Below are positions 43,409 through 52,020 of a stretch of 64,000 nt of DNA, one piece after another; the first letter of the stretch is position 1; each line of letters starts with the position of its first letter. The DNA lies in contig VFJS01000008.1 in NCBI GenBank assembly GCA_009885955.1, forward strand, positions 1-64,000, given 5' to 3'. The position numbers and the translations under genes are program-made. The DNA comes from Spirochaetia bacterium. Lineage in GTDB: Bacteria; Spirochaetota; UBA4802; UBA5550. The notes beneath the pieces were generated by a model. The model ran no database searches and was not told the DNA's origin. It worked only from the letters and a program-made list of their open reading frames with translations.

Positions 43409-44608
43409 ATGACAAATTCATCAAATAATATTGAAGAGAGAACTACAATTGATCTCGATTATTTAACACCGAATAAATTTTTTATTTATCCGCTCTATTC
43501 CGACGGCGGTGAGAAGATACTGGACGCCAGGGTTTCTCTCACTAATGAGAAAATCAACGAAATAAGGGGAAAATACGGGAAATATGTTTATTATATAAAC
43601 TCTGTCGCCAGCCCGGTAGTATCCAGGGAAAAGATAGACAGGGCAATAAATCTCTCAGCTGAGATAATGCGTGAAATCCTTCATTCCGATAAACTTGACA
43701 GCGAGACATACCATAAATCTGAAATGGCCATGGAATCGATAATATCCGACCTCACCAAGGCTGATGTGATGGCTCTGAACTTTTTGAAAAAGCTGAAAAA
43801 CTATGAGGAATACCTCTTTCACCATTCTGTAAATGTGGGGGTGCTGTCCGCCCTTCTTGCTAAAAAAATGGACCGGTTCAGCAATGACGAGATTAAGCAG
43901 ATAGGCCTTGGAGGATACCTTATCGATATAGGACAGATGAAAATAGACAAACAGCTGTTAAAACATAACGGGGCCTACAATGTTGCTGATCAGATTAAAA
44001 TGAAGAGGCATCCCCAGCTCGGTTACGAACTCCTGAAAAAAATACCGGATGTAAATCCAATAGTGACCCAGACAGTCCTGTTCCACCATGAAAAGTTCAA
44101 TGAGAGAGGATATTATGGGCTCCCGTACGCAAACCTCCCGCTGCCTCCGAAGATTGCTTCCCTGTGCGATGTCTATGATGCCCTCACTTCACAGAGGCCA
44201 TACAGGGATGCCTATACTCCGGCTTATGCATTGAGGCATATTGTCAATTCCATCAATGTCAATTTCAGTTATGAACTTGTGAGCACATTCATAAACTACC
44301 TTGGAGGCATTTTGAATAACAACCAGTCCTTCTATGGGAAAAAGGACCTCTGCGAGTTAAATACAAATGAAATAGCCGTGGTAAAGGACGTAGGCAGGAT
44401 GGATTACCTGAAGCCTGTAGTTTTCATTTTCTGCAGATTTAACAAGATAAAAAATCAGATTTCGGTTAAATTTTCAAACAGGCCTATAGAGGTAAACCTT
44501 GAGCTTCAACTTGAAAGGCATGTCACAAAGTTCATCACAAATAGCAGCCAGATTGAAGCGCTGAAGGCCCGGATGGAAAAATCAAAAGCCCTTCATGATT
44601 ACTTATAG
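43409..44608 (+). CDS. HD-GYP domain protein with degenerate motifs
   Basis: 399 residues. The N-terminal region (about 1-110) has mixed structure. The HD-GYP domain (about 125-300) contains H138 in FHHSVNVG, but the doublet normally H-D-I-G-K reads I172-D-I-G-Q176, losing the metal-binding His and the Lys, and the GYP triad reads G234-Y-Y236 in NERGYYGLP. The downstream D-V-Y-D-A-L-T-S-x-R-P-Y-R-D-A motif is intact. Canonical HD-GYP proteins hydrolyse c-di-GMP; here the missing His makes full activity doubtful, and a receptor role is possible. The C-terminal 90 residues are unassigned. It has its own promoter. Confidence 0.88.
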   Translation: MTNSSNNIEERTTIDLDYLTPNKFFIYPLYSDGGEKILDARVSLTNEKINEIRGKYGKYVYYINSVASPVVSREKIDRAINLSAEIMREILHSDKLDSETYHKSEMAMESIISDLTKADVMALNFLKKLKNYEEYLFHHSVNVGVLSALLAKKMDRFSNDEIKQIGLGGYLIDIGQMKIDKQLLKHNGAYNVADQIKMKRHPQLGYELLKKIPDVNPIVTQTVLFHHEKFNERGYYGLPYANLPLPPKIASLCDVYDALTSQRPYRDAYTPAYALRHIVNSINVNFSYELVSTFINYLGGILNNNQSFYGKKDLCELNTNEIAVVKDVGRMDYLKPVVFIFCRFNKIKNQISVKFSNRPIEVNLELQLERHVTKFITNSSQIEALKARMEKSKALHDYL

Positions 44609-44760
44609 ATATACTCCATGTATGTTACCTGTAACTATGTAAATAAAGATGTCATACGATCTCTTTTTTTAACTTTGCTTCCCTGATAAACATTCAAAGA
44701 TATACATTCCAGAGGCCCCATGAAAACTGGGCTGTTTTTTTATAAGAAAATAATAATTTA

Positions 44761-44790
44761 TTGACAATTGAATATCCCGGAAGATTTTAT
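44761..44790 (+). promoter_or_regulatory. Candidate promoter of tatC
   Basis: TTGACA (44761-44766) and TTTTAT (44785-44790) with an 18-base spacer. The -35 match is perfect and the -10 match four of six. The leader to the ATG at 44858 would be about 60 bases. Confidence 0.4.
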
Positions 44791-44857
44791 CTGTTCTTAA
44801 TTGAAAATAATGGACAGTAAAATGGTATGACCTGTATTGAGGCATAAAAGGGATAAA

Positions 44858-45811
44858 ATGGCTGATCGAAAAAAAAGTGAACAGGATAAAAAAAAGAAGA
44901 AGGCCCCACCGGATAAACCCCGGAAGAAGGGCGCAAAACCCGGGAAGGGGATTAAAAAACCGGAAAACTCTTATCTGGTAAGCACAGATGGTTTTAACTC
45001 AGAAGACAATGAAAGCCTGAAAAAATTCAGCAGGGAAGAACCCGGAGACAATAACCGTGCAGATGATGACGACAGGGGCCTTAAAATATCTCCGGGGGCA
45101 TTACTTGGCCATCTCGATGCCTTTCGTTCACGCATACTCATTATCCTTGGCCTTCTTATCCTTTTTACAATAGCCGGCTTTTTTTTCTCCGATTATATCC
45201 TGGCGGTTATAAACGCTCCCTTTATTGAGTCCGGCCACAGGCTGAATATTTTTAATATCACAGGCGGATTTATCATACGGGTGAAGACATCATTCGGCGC
45301 TGCAGTACTTCTTGTTTTCCCTTATCTTATTTACCAGATTAGAAAATATATCTCTCCGAAAATTTCCATAAAATCGAGAAGATTTTTCAACATCTCCCTC
45401 ATTTCTGCGATTTTACTTTTTTACTCGGGCATAGCCTTTGTCTATTTCATCATACTTCCTGCATCCATAAAGATACTTCTCGGTTTCATAGGCGATGAAA
45501 TGACAAGCACAATAGGCGCCGATGATTACGTGAATTTCATCATGATATTCAGTTTTGCCCTTGGTCTCCTTTTCGATTTTCCGGTCATTGTCATGATCCT
45601 CACAAAAATCGGCATCCTCTCCCCGCAGTTACTCATTAAGTACAGGCGGCATGCCATTGTGGTCATCTGGATTATTTCTGCCTTTGTGACGCCGACCCCG
45701 GACCCTCTCAACCAGGCCCTCGTGGCTGTGCCGCTTATGATTTTTTATGAGATTTCTGTCCAGGGTTCAAAATTCATTAAGAGGAAGAAGGATGAGGATG
45801 ATAAAGAATGA
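44858..45811 (+). CDS. tatC: Twin-arginine translocase subunit TatC with long N-tail
   Basis: 317 residues from ATG 44858, chosen because AAAGGGATAAA provides the ribosome site; a TTG at 44837 would add seven residues. The canonical TatC start LLGHLDAFRSR lies at about residues 82-92, so an 80-residue Lys/Pro/Asp-rich hydrophilic tail precedes it, far longer than E. coli TatC. Six membrane helices follow, with the family segment F-V-T-P-T-P-D-P near 285. TatC is the substrate-recognising core of the Tat pathway; tatA/tatB are not nearby. A Tat-type substrate, formate dehydrogenase, occurs at 61.9 kb. Confidence 0.92.
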   Translation: MADRKKSEQDKKKKKAPPDKPRKKGAKPGKGIKKPENSYLVSTDGFNSEDNESLKKFSREEPGDNNRADDDDRGLKISPGALLGHLDAFRSRILIILGLLILFTIAGFFFSDYILAVINAPFIESGHRLNIFNITGGFIIRVKTSFGAAVLLVFPYLIYQIRKYISPKISIKSRRFFNISLISAILLFYSGIAFVYFIILPASIKILLGFIGDEMTSTIGADDYVNFIMIFSFALGLLFDFPVIVMILTKIGILSPQLLIKYRRHAIVVIWIISAFVTPTPDPLNQALVAVPLMIFYEISVQGSKFIKRKKDEDDKE

Positions 45812-45855
45812 CAGCATCGATTACACATCCTGAATGTATGGGAAATGATGTCTGT

Positions 45856-46818
45856 CTACTGATGGGCCTCATCCGCATATATCAGGCCCTGCAGAATGGC
45901 TATGATTTTTTCTTTATCAGTGACGGTGACAAGTTCCCTCCTGACGCTTGACGCGTTCCTGATGCCGTGAATATATTTTACCAGGTGTTTCCTCATGAGG
46001 ATGACTCCTCTGGCTCCATAGAATTCAATCATCAATTCGAGATGTTCAATTATCAGGCTGATCATTTTTTCCGTGGACGGTTTTTCCCCGGCAAATATCC
46101 ACGGGTTGCCGATGGCGCACCTGCCGATCATGACCCCGCTGCACCTGGAAGAGTTGAGCCTCTCCATGGCTTTTCCCAGGCTGCTGATATCGCCGTTGCC
46201 CACTATGGGTACTGATGATGTTTCGGCAATTTCACGTATCACATCCCAGTCCGCGGTTCCCCTGTACCTCTGTGACGCGGTCCTTCCATGGACGGTTATG
46301 AAGGAGATGCCGCCGTCGGCCAGGGCTTTCACAATGTCCCTGTAATTTTTACTCCCGTCGTCCCAGCCTATCCTGATCTTGGCGCTGACAGGGACGAGCG
46401 CCTTTGATACGGTCTTTTCTGTTATCTCCCGTACACGCACAGGATCCCTGAGAAGGGCCGCTCCTGAACCGCCGGAACCTGAAACCCGCATGGCCGGGCA
46501 GCCCATGTTCAGGTCTATGAAATCTGGTTTCAGGTCATTCACTGCAGCTGCAGCCTCTCCCATGATCTCAGGAATTTTTCCGAAGATCTGAATCCCCAGG
46601 GGCCTCTCATCATCATGAAACTTTAAAAGGTCAAGGGTCTTTTTATTTTCCCGCACAATGCCATCAGCGCTTATGAGCTCTGTAATTACAGGGGCGCCGG
46701 TAAATTTTCTCACTATCCGCCTGAACGGGGAATCGGTGAACCCGGCAATGGGGGCGAGGAATATATTGCCTTTGGTTGTAAGTTGATTAAATTGTTCGAT
46801 TGGTGCCCGGCTATCCAA
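45856..46818 (-). CDS. dusB: tRNA-dihydrouridine synthase (DusB type)
   Basis: 320 residues of the Dus flavoprotein family, which reduces uridine to dihydrouridine in the tRNA D-loop. Hallmarks are the start F-L-A-P-I-A-G-F-T-D-S-P-F-R, active-site Cys in LNMGCPAMRV, A-K-I-R-I-G-W-D-D, V-H-G-R-T-A-S-Q-R-Y-R-G and the FMN loop I-V-G-N-G-D-I and G-V-M-I-G-R-C-A-I-G-N-P-W-I-F. Length fits DusB, which is the usual single Dus in many bacteria, but subtype is inferred. It converges on tatC with a 44-base gap. Confidence 0.92.
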   Translation of the reverse strand: MDSRAPIEQFNQLTTKGNIFLAPIAGFTDSPFRRIVRKFTGAPVITELISADGIVRENKKTLDLLKFHDDERPLGIQIFGKIPEIMGEAAAAVNDLKPDFIDLNMGCPAMRVSGSGGSGAALLRDPVRVREITEKTVSKALVPVSAKIRIGWDDGSKNYRDIVKALADGGISFITVHGRTASQRYRGTADWDVIREIAETSSVPIVGNGDISSLGKAMERLNSSRCSGVMIGRCAIGNPWIFAGEKPSTEKMISLIIEHLELMIEFYGARGVILMRKHLVKYIHGIRNASSVRRELVTVTDKEKIIAILQGLIYADEAHQ

Positions 46819-46927
46819 TTATTTGACCATGTATTTTTGATTTTTATTAATGTGTATCACCAATCCTAATTCCCGGCATCAGAAATCAACAATAAAAATG
46901 GATGTGAGGCTGATTGTATTCTTTCTC

Positions 46928-46956
46928 TTGACAAAAAAGGTGCCCCGGTCTATTTT
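46928..46956 (+). promoter_or_regulatory. Promoter of the enoyl-CoA hydratase-like gene
   Basis: TTGACA (46928-46933), 17-base spacer, TATTTT (46951-46956). A leader of about 60 bases precedes the ATG at 47026, but GGA in front of GTATGCC is the only ribosome-site trace. Confidence 0.5.
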
Positions 46957-47025
46957 CTGGTAATTTTAAAGGAACAGTTCTTATAAAATGGGCCTGTTCT
47001 TCAACCTGAATTTCCGGAGTATGCC

Positions 47026-47793
47026 ATGCCTGAACTTGTTTTGACAACCATTGAAGATAGAATAATGAAGATCGTCATAAACCGGCCTGAGAAAAAAAAT
47101 GCCCTCACCATGTCAATGTACTCCGCCATGACCTCGGCCATAAAGCATGCGGAAGAGGAGAGGTCCGTCAGGGTCATATTTATAACCGGTTCAGGCGGGA
47201 CCTTTACCAGTGGAAATGACATAGGCGAATTTATTCAAAACCCCCCTTCCGATGAATCGAGCCCGGTGTTCCTTTTTTTACGCGCCATAACAGAGGCCAG
47301 AAAACCCATTGTCGCGGCTGTTGAAGGCACTGCAGTGGGCATCGGTGTAACCATGCTTCTTCATTTCGACCTGGCCTACGCATCCGACACTGCCAGGTTC
47401 AGCCTTCCGTTTGTTAACCTGGGCCTTGTCCCCGAGGCCGGCTCAAGCCTGCTTTTGCCGATGACTGCGGGATATCATGGCGCTGCTGAAATGCTCATGC
47501 TGGGAGAGCCCTTTGATTCATCGGCGGCCCTCAAGGCTGGAATAATAACAGGAATATTTTCAGGTCCGGGTTTTTTAGATGCAGCATGGAAGAAGGCACT
47601 GGACCTTGCACAAAAACCCCCGGAGGCGCTCATGCTTACAAAAGATCTGTTAAAGAGAAAATACCTGCCTGCTATCAGGGAGGCTATAATGGATGAGAAT
47701 AAGCTTTTCGTATCAAAGCTGCGCTCACCTGAAGCAGCGGAGGCATTCAGCGCCTTTATTGAGCGGAGGAAACCCGATTTTACCAGGTTCTGA
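47026..47793 (+). CDS. Enoyl-CoA hydratase/isomerase family protein
   Basis: 255 residues of the crotonase superfamily. Characteristic positions are I-N-R-P-E-K-K-N-A-L near residue 25, the oxyanion-hole region G-T-F-T-S-G-N-D-I near 63 and a second near A-V-E-G-T-A-V-G-I-G (about 105), then L-G-L-V-P-E-A-G-S-S with Glu. The set points to a hydratase or delta3,delta2-isomerase, but the exact reaction is not predictable. It acts on CoA esters in fatty or aromatic acid metabolism. No other beta-oxidation genes are nearby. Confidence 0.88.
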   Translation: MPELVLTTIEDRIMKIVINRPEKKNALTMSMYSAMTSAIKHAEEERSVRVIFITGSGGTFTSGNDIGEFIQNPPSDESSPVFLFLRAITEARKPIVAAVEGTAVGIGVTMLLHFDLAYASDTARFSLPFVNLGLVPEAGSSLLLPMTAGYHGAAEMLMLGEPFDSSAALKAGIITGIFSGPGFLDAAWKKALDLAQKPPEALMLTKDLLKRKYLPAIREAIMDENKLFVSKLRSPEAAEAFSAFIERRKPDFTRF

Positions 47794-47948
47794 TTGCAGC
47801 AATTAATGCATGAGTGAGAGAGAAAATTTTGTATGGGTCCTGTAGTGAATTTTACAATGGGAAGAAAAAAATCTCTTGACATGCCGGTTCCGGCGAAAAA
47901 ATTACTGAAAGCGGTTATATTTAATTATTTTCTGTACATAAAAGCTTT

Positions 47949-49007
47949 ATGATGAAACCTCTCTATATATTTCTGCTCATTTTGCTTATCCCCGGCTGTA
48001 AGCCGTTTCAAATTCTCGAACCTGTTGATCTTGGAAGCAATACGGAGTACCCCCGGAACAATTACCTGGTGATAAGCATGTCAAGGCTTAATATTCCCGA
48101 GGGATGGCGCTTCAGGAGGCCAACAAAAGAGGTAAAAAAATCTGAAGTGATATCGGAGCTCCGTTTTTTTGAGTTTGATGATACGACTGATACCATTGCC
48201 GGATATTTTGAATATTCAACATTCAATGATGTGACAAATGTGTCATTCAAGCATGAACTATTCGATGTCAAGACCGATTCAATCATTCCCCTGGGGCTGG
48301 CGGAAAATTTTGCAGAAGACTGGTCATCGGAGTACAAAAATAAAACAGTTCATAAAACTACAATCAATCAGCATGAAGCTTTTATTATTGAAGGCGTGCA
48401 CAAAGAAAAAAACCGGGACATGATAACGGCACTGCTCCCTGAAGGCAGGAACTTCAATGAAATTCAGATCGTAAGTGATTCCGGATGGATAAAAAGCCAC
48501 AGGTCTATTCCGCACCAGATACTCTCATCATACCGGCTTGAAACAAAAAAACATAACGAACGCTTTATAAAAGATCTCGTTCATTTCAAATGTACTGATG
48601 GCTCATGGTACTGGAAGGATGACTGGAACGTTGAGGGTGTGAGGGGATATTCAATTATTGATTCTTCCGATTTTGAAACTCCTGTGGAATACATCAGCAT
48701 AGCCGTTACTGCATCGGATACGGCAAGGGGCCTTGAACCCCTTTTCACCATGTATGAAGAGATTGTCATCATACCCGATTTTGAAGTGACTATCTCCCTG
48801 GGGAAAAAAAAATATAAAGGCGAGGCCATAGTAACAAAAAACAGGAGCAGGGACATCTCAGCATATTACATTGTTAAGCATGGCGGATTGAACCACCTGA
48901 TTATGGTAGTGTATAAGCAGGGGGCTGTAAGCATCGAGCCCGGGAAACTCCACCTTGAATGGGATGCGATAAAAAATGTTATGGATAATTATTTATCGTT
49001 AAACTGA
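47949..49007 (+). CDS. Exported lipoprotein, unknown family
   Basis: 352 residues with a lipoprotein signal (MMKPLYIFLLILLIPGC, lipobox LIPGC). The mature part is mixed alpha/beta with two similar halves suggested by repeated pairs of strands (about 40-190 and 200-350), but no recognised domain. The start ATG has no obvious ribosome site; ATG 47952 is equally possible. It lies 67 bases before a second, unrelated lipoprotein on the same strand. Confidence 0.75.
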   Translation: MMKPLYIFLLILLIPGCKPFQILEPVDLGSNTEYPRNNYLVISMSRLNIPEGWRFRRPTKEVKKSEVISELRFFEFDDTTDTIAGYFEYSTFNDVTNVSFKHELFDVKTDSIIPLGLAENFAEDWSSEYKNKTVHKTTINQHEAFIIEGVHKEKNRDMITALLPEGRNFNEIQIVSDSGWIKSHRSIPHQILSSYRLETKKHNERFIKDLVHFKCTDGSWYWKDDWNVEGVRGYSIIDSSDFETPVEYISIAVTASDTARGLEPLFTMYEEIVIIPDFEVTISLGKKKYKGEAIVTKNRSRDISAYYIVKHGGLNHLIMVVYKQGAVSIEPGKLHLEWDAIKNVMDNYLSLN

Positions 49008-49073
49008 AAGCGGCGGTAAATTGCTATTCATTGTTTTAAGGGATTGCATAAAATTTATGATTAAGGGTAATGT

Positions 49074-50375
49074 ATGAAAAAGGTAAAATCGATTATATCT
49101 CTCACATTTGTATTCATTTTCTTTTTATTGGAATGCAAGACCGGGGCCTTGAATGTTGCTGAAAAAAACCAGGAGGATATATTCAGCAAATGGATTTCAA
49201 CCCAGATTATTAGGACCGACCTGAATATATATGATGCGATGAAGGATGTAAGCAATAGCAAAATACAATATATCGCAAGGATGATGCCGGCAAACCTGAA
49301 AGCCCAGATGTCCGAAATTCTGCCCGAGATCAGCAATGAAAAACTTGATAACGCATCAATTGATTCAGCCCGCAAAAAAATATTAAACATTTATAAAGAC
49401 ATTGAATTCAACATGCCGGCTTTCATCCATACCATGAAAAACAGGAGTTTTGCCTCTCTGAAAGTTAACAAACAGGAGGCGGGCGAAGACAGCAGCGATG
49501 TTCTGGCAAAATACAGGAAGATGATGGAAATCCTATTTTTTACCGATGACCTGGACAAGTTTGACATGGTCATGGGAGCCATGGGCAACCGTTTCTTCGA
49601 GTTCTGCTATTATGATAAGACCTTCAGCCAGTACAAGGCATTGACGGAGAATAATGAACAGCTGTCGGTCGTCAAACTTTTAAATGAGATATCATGGTAC
49701 TACCTTGCCAGGAGGGAGTGGAAGAGCTGGCACAGCAATACTCTTATGAATCTGAAAAAGGAGTCTGAATCCGGCAAGCAGGTGGTCTATATTGCCGGCG
49801 GGAGCGACATCTACCAGCTCATCAAGTCAGGGGTATATAACATCGTAAACATCGACCCCATTTATCCGACGCAGACAAAATATTATTCCGAGGGATGGGA
49901 ATATCTCGCCAGGGGTCATGGGAAAGGAGGCGGGATTGGAGACAGGATAACCCTGGAGGTGCCTCAGAAAATCATAATGACCAGGGCCTCATATGTGGAA
50001 TCGGGCTATGTGATAAAGGAGAAGGAAATGTTTGGAAAAACTATTTCCATTCCCGACAGCATAACTGTCTGGAATATTGAGGATGGCAAGGGGAAAAAAC
50101 TCGGGACATATAAACTGATAAGGCGTTTTGTGAAGCAGGATGATTTCATCAAAACTCCAGATAAGGTTTTTCTCATTTCTTTTAATGAACTTTATTTCAT
50201 CATGAGAACAGGCCCTGAAAGCTGGGGGATCGATCCCAATAAATTTTCAAGCGACTTTGGCTTTTATGTGAAACAGCTGAGGAATCCCGTTAGCTACCCG
50301 GTATTGATGAATATACGGAGGATCCAGGAAAGCCCCAATTCCCATGTCTTCGGTTCATCAGTCATCGGGAAGTAG
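49074..50375 (+). CDS. Exported lipoprotein with a methyltransferase-like glycine motif
   Basis: 433 residues with a lipoprotein signal (lipobox FFLLEC near residue 21). AAGGG lies seven bases before the ATG. The N-terminal half (about 30-200) is helical. Residues about 235-300 contain V-V-Y-I-A-G-G-S-D-I-Y-Q-L-I followed by I-V-N-I-D-P-I-Y-P, like a Rossmann AdoMet-binding site, but export makes such activity unusual and a fold remnant is equally plausible. The rest is unassigned. The gene follows another lipoprotein gene and ends before a leftward ABC transporter operon. Confidence 0.75.
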   Translation: MKKVKSIISLTFVFIFFLLECKTGALNVAEKNQEDIFSKWISTQIIRTDLNIYDAMKDVSNSKIQYIARMMPANLKAQMSEILPEISNEKLDNASIDSARKKILNIYKDIEFNMPAFIHTMKNRSFASLKVNKQEAGEDSSDVLAKYRKMMEILFFTDDLDKFDMVMGAMGNRFFEFCYYDKTFSQYKALTENNEQLSVVKLLNEISWYYLARREWKSWHSNTLMNLKKESESGKQVVYIAGGSDIYQLIKSGVYNIVNIDPIYPTQTKYYSEGWEYLARGHGKGGGIGDRITLEVPQKIIMTRASYVESGYVIKEKEMFGKTISIPDSITVWNIEDGKGKKLGTYKLIRRFVKQDDFIKTPDKVFLISFNELYFIMRTGPESWGIDPNKFSSDFGFYVKQLRNPVSYPVLMNIRRIQESPNSHVFGSSVIGK

Positions 50376-50418
50376 GGCGCCCCTGCGGCCCGGATATATG
50401 TTTCATGCCTTGAAAATA

Positions 50419-51207
50419 TTATGATGAAGCCGAGCTGTACGCCTTGAGGCCTTTTCGCCAGAACCTTATTACGATGAAGTAAAAAAGGAGAAAGACGGCA
50501 AGGAAGTGAAACAGCAGCAACATATCGAAATTTTCCAGAAGAATCCTGGCAGGAAATGAGGCCATGATACTGAAGGGGAGGGCCGTAGTCAGTATGATCC
50601 GCAGTGGGCCGGTGAAGATTCTGTCGGGCCTTTCGATGAACCTGTTCAGCGTAAAAAAAATCATCTCCAGGCCCTGCCCCGACTGTGCCCAGAAAGACGG
50701 TATGATAAATATCATCCTCACGAAATACCTGAGCAGGGTCCCGAGAATGATCATCACAATAAAAAACAGGACCATATACCATCCGATTTTTTCAGGATAA
50801 CTCATAATTGACCATGTAAGGATTCCGCCGGCCATGATGAGATTGAGGAAGGAATTCGCTGCAAAGTCCCTGACGCTCAGGAAAAAAAGCGGCGATACCG
50901 GCCGTATGAGATAATAATCGAGCTCGCCCTTGTTTATGTATTCCGATATCATCCAGAGGTTATTCGCGAAAACGGTCATATTGATTGCATCGATGATTAA
51001 ATATCCCGAGATAAAGATCATCATCTGGTCCATGTTCCACCCCCCCAGGAGGCCGGTGTGGTTAAAAACAAGTTTGTAGAAGCCGATGTTGATCCCGTAG
51101 AAAATGATGTCCATGACAATTCTGAAATAGAAGTCAAGCCTGAACTCCATAGCCTTGCTGAATGAGAACCTGAGAAAATAGATGTACAGCCTTACGTAAC
51201 GCGACAT
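50419..51207 (-). CDS. ABC-2 type permease (DUF990-like), second subunit
   Basis: 262 residues from the ATG overlapping the preceding gene's stop by one base; GGTGGGA lies upstream on the minus strand. A longer start to 51249 lacks support. Six membrane helices (starting about residue 20) with the pattern of DUF990 ABC-2 permeases. Together with the gene at 51207 and the ATPase it forms a three-gene exporter for an unknown substrate. Similar three-gene systems occur in many bacteria, often linked to envelope or stress functions, but this one has no diagnostic neighbours. Confidence 0.85.
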   Translation of the reverse strand: MSRYVRLYIYFLRFSFSKAMEFRLDFYFRIVMDIIFYGINIGFYKLVFNHTGLLGGWNMDQMMIFISGYLIIDAINMTVFANNLWMISEYINKGELDYYLIRPVSPLFFLSVRDFAANSFLNLIMAGGILTWSIMSYPEKIGWYMVLFFIVMIILGTLLRYFVRMIFIIPSFWAQSGQGLEMIFFTLNRFIERPDRIFTGPLRIILTTALPFSIMASFPARILLENFDMLLLFHFLAVFLLFYFIVIRFWRKGLKAYSSASS

Positions 51208-52019
51208 TAGATTCCCACCCCCGTGTACCTGTATCTGCCCCTGTCCCACATGAACGACATGATTATCATGAACACCCCGGCCCAGGCTCCGGTAATGATC
51301 AGGCCCTCAGCCCATTCAATGAGCGTAATTCTTCCCATGATGCACTGGATTGGGAAAGAGGCCAGGTATGAAAAGGGGAGATATTTCAAAACCGCTTCCC
51401 ATTTTTCAGGGAAAAAGGCAAGGGGGATCATGACTCCACCCAGGAGGGATACGCAGAACCTGACCATGACAAGGAGGGTCCATACATTGTCGGCCCAGAA
51501 GGCTATCAATTCAATGGAGCTGTTTATGAAGAAACAAAGAAGGCCCGAGAAAAATATGGCAGCTATTCCCATGGCGATTGATCCGGCATTCATCGCGGAT
51601 TCAGCCGGCATGCCGAAGATGGCGCGGAAGATTAATAAGGCTGCAAAAAGCTGCGCAATGAAAATAAGCGAATTAGCCACATGCTGCGCATACTTGTACC
51701 TGAAAAAGGATACGGGATAGATTAAATATTTTGTAAGAGAGCCGTCATAAATTTCGCGGGCAACCATTCCCAGTCCTGCGCCGAATATCATCCTTTCAAC
51801 CATGGGAACCATGATGTAATAGAGCATGAGGCCATGGAAGGTATACCCCCGCATCACCGTGACATTATTATAGTCAAAGACAGCCTTCCATAGAAAGAAA
51901 GCAACGCTTACATGGGCAAAGACCGCAACGGTGAACTGCATCCAGAAATCAAACCGGTACGTGACAAGCTTCCTTATTTCCGTGGAGAATACTTTTGTAA
52001 CCCAGCCGTGGACAGCCAT
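51207..52019 (-). CDS. ABC-2 type permease (DUF990-like), first subunit
   Basis: 270 residues with six predicted membrane helices. The helices begin around residue 27 with F-D-F-W-M-Q-F, a DUF990/ABC-2 signature, and R-M-I-F-G-A-G-L-G near residue 75. It starts one base after the ATPase stop and overlaps the second permease by one base, so the three are translationally coupled. The two permeases probably form the heterodimeric membrane channel. Confidence 0.87.
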   Translation of the reverse strand: MAVHGWVTKVFSTEIRKLVTYRFDFWMQFTVAVFAHVSVAFFLWKAVFDYNNVTVMRGYTFHGLMLYYIMVPMVERMIFGAGLGMVAREIYDGSLTKYLIYPVSFFRYKYAQHVANSLIFIAQLFAALLIFRAIFGMPAESAMNAGSIAMGIAAIFFSGLLCFFINSSIELIAFWADNVWTLLVMVRFCVSLLGGVMIPLAFFPEKWEAVLKYLPFSYLASFPIQCIMGRITLIEWAEGLIITGAWAGVFMIIMSFMWDRGRYRYTGVGI

Positions 52020-52020
52020 T

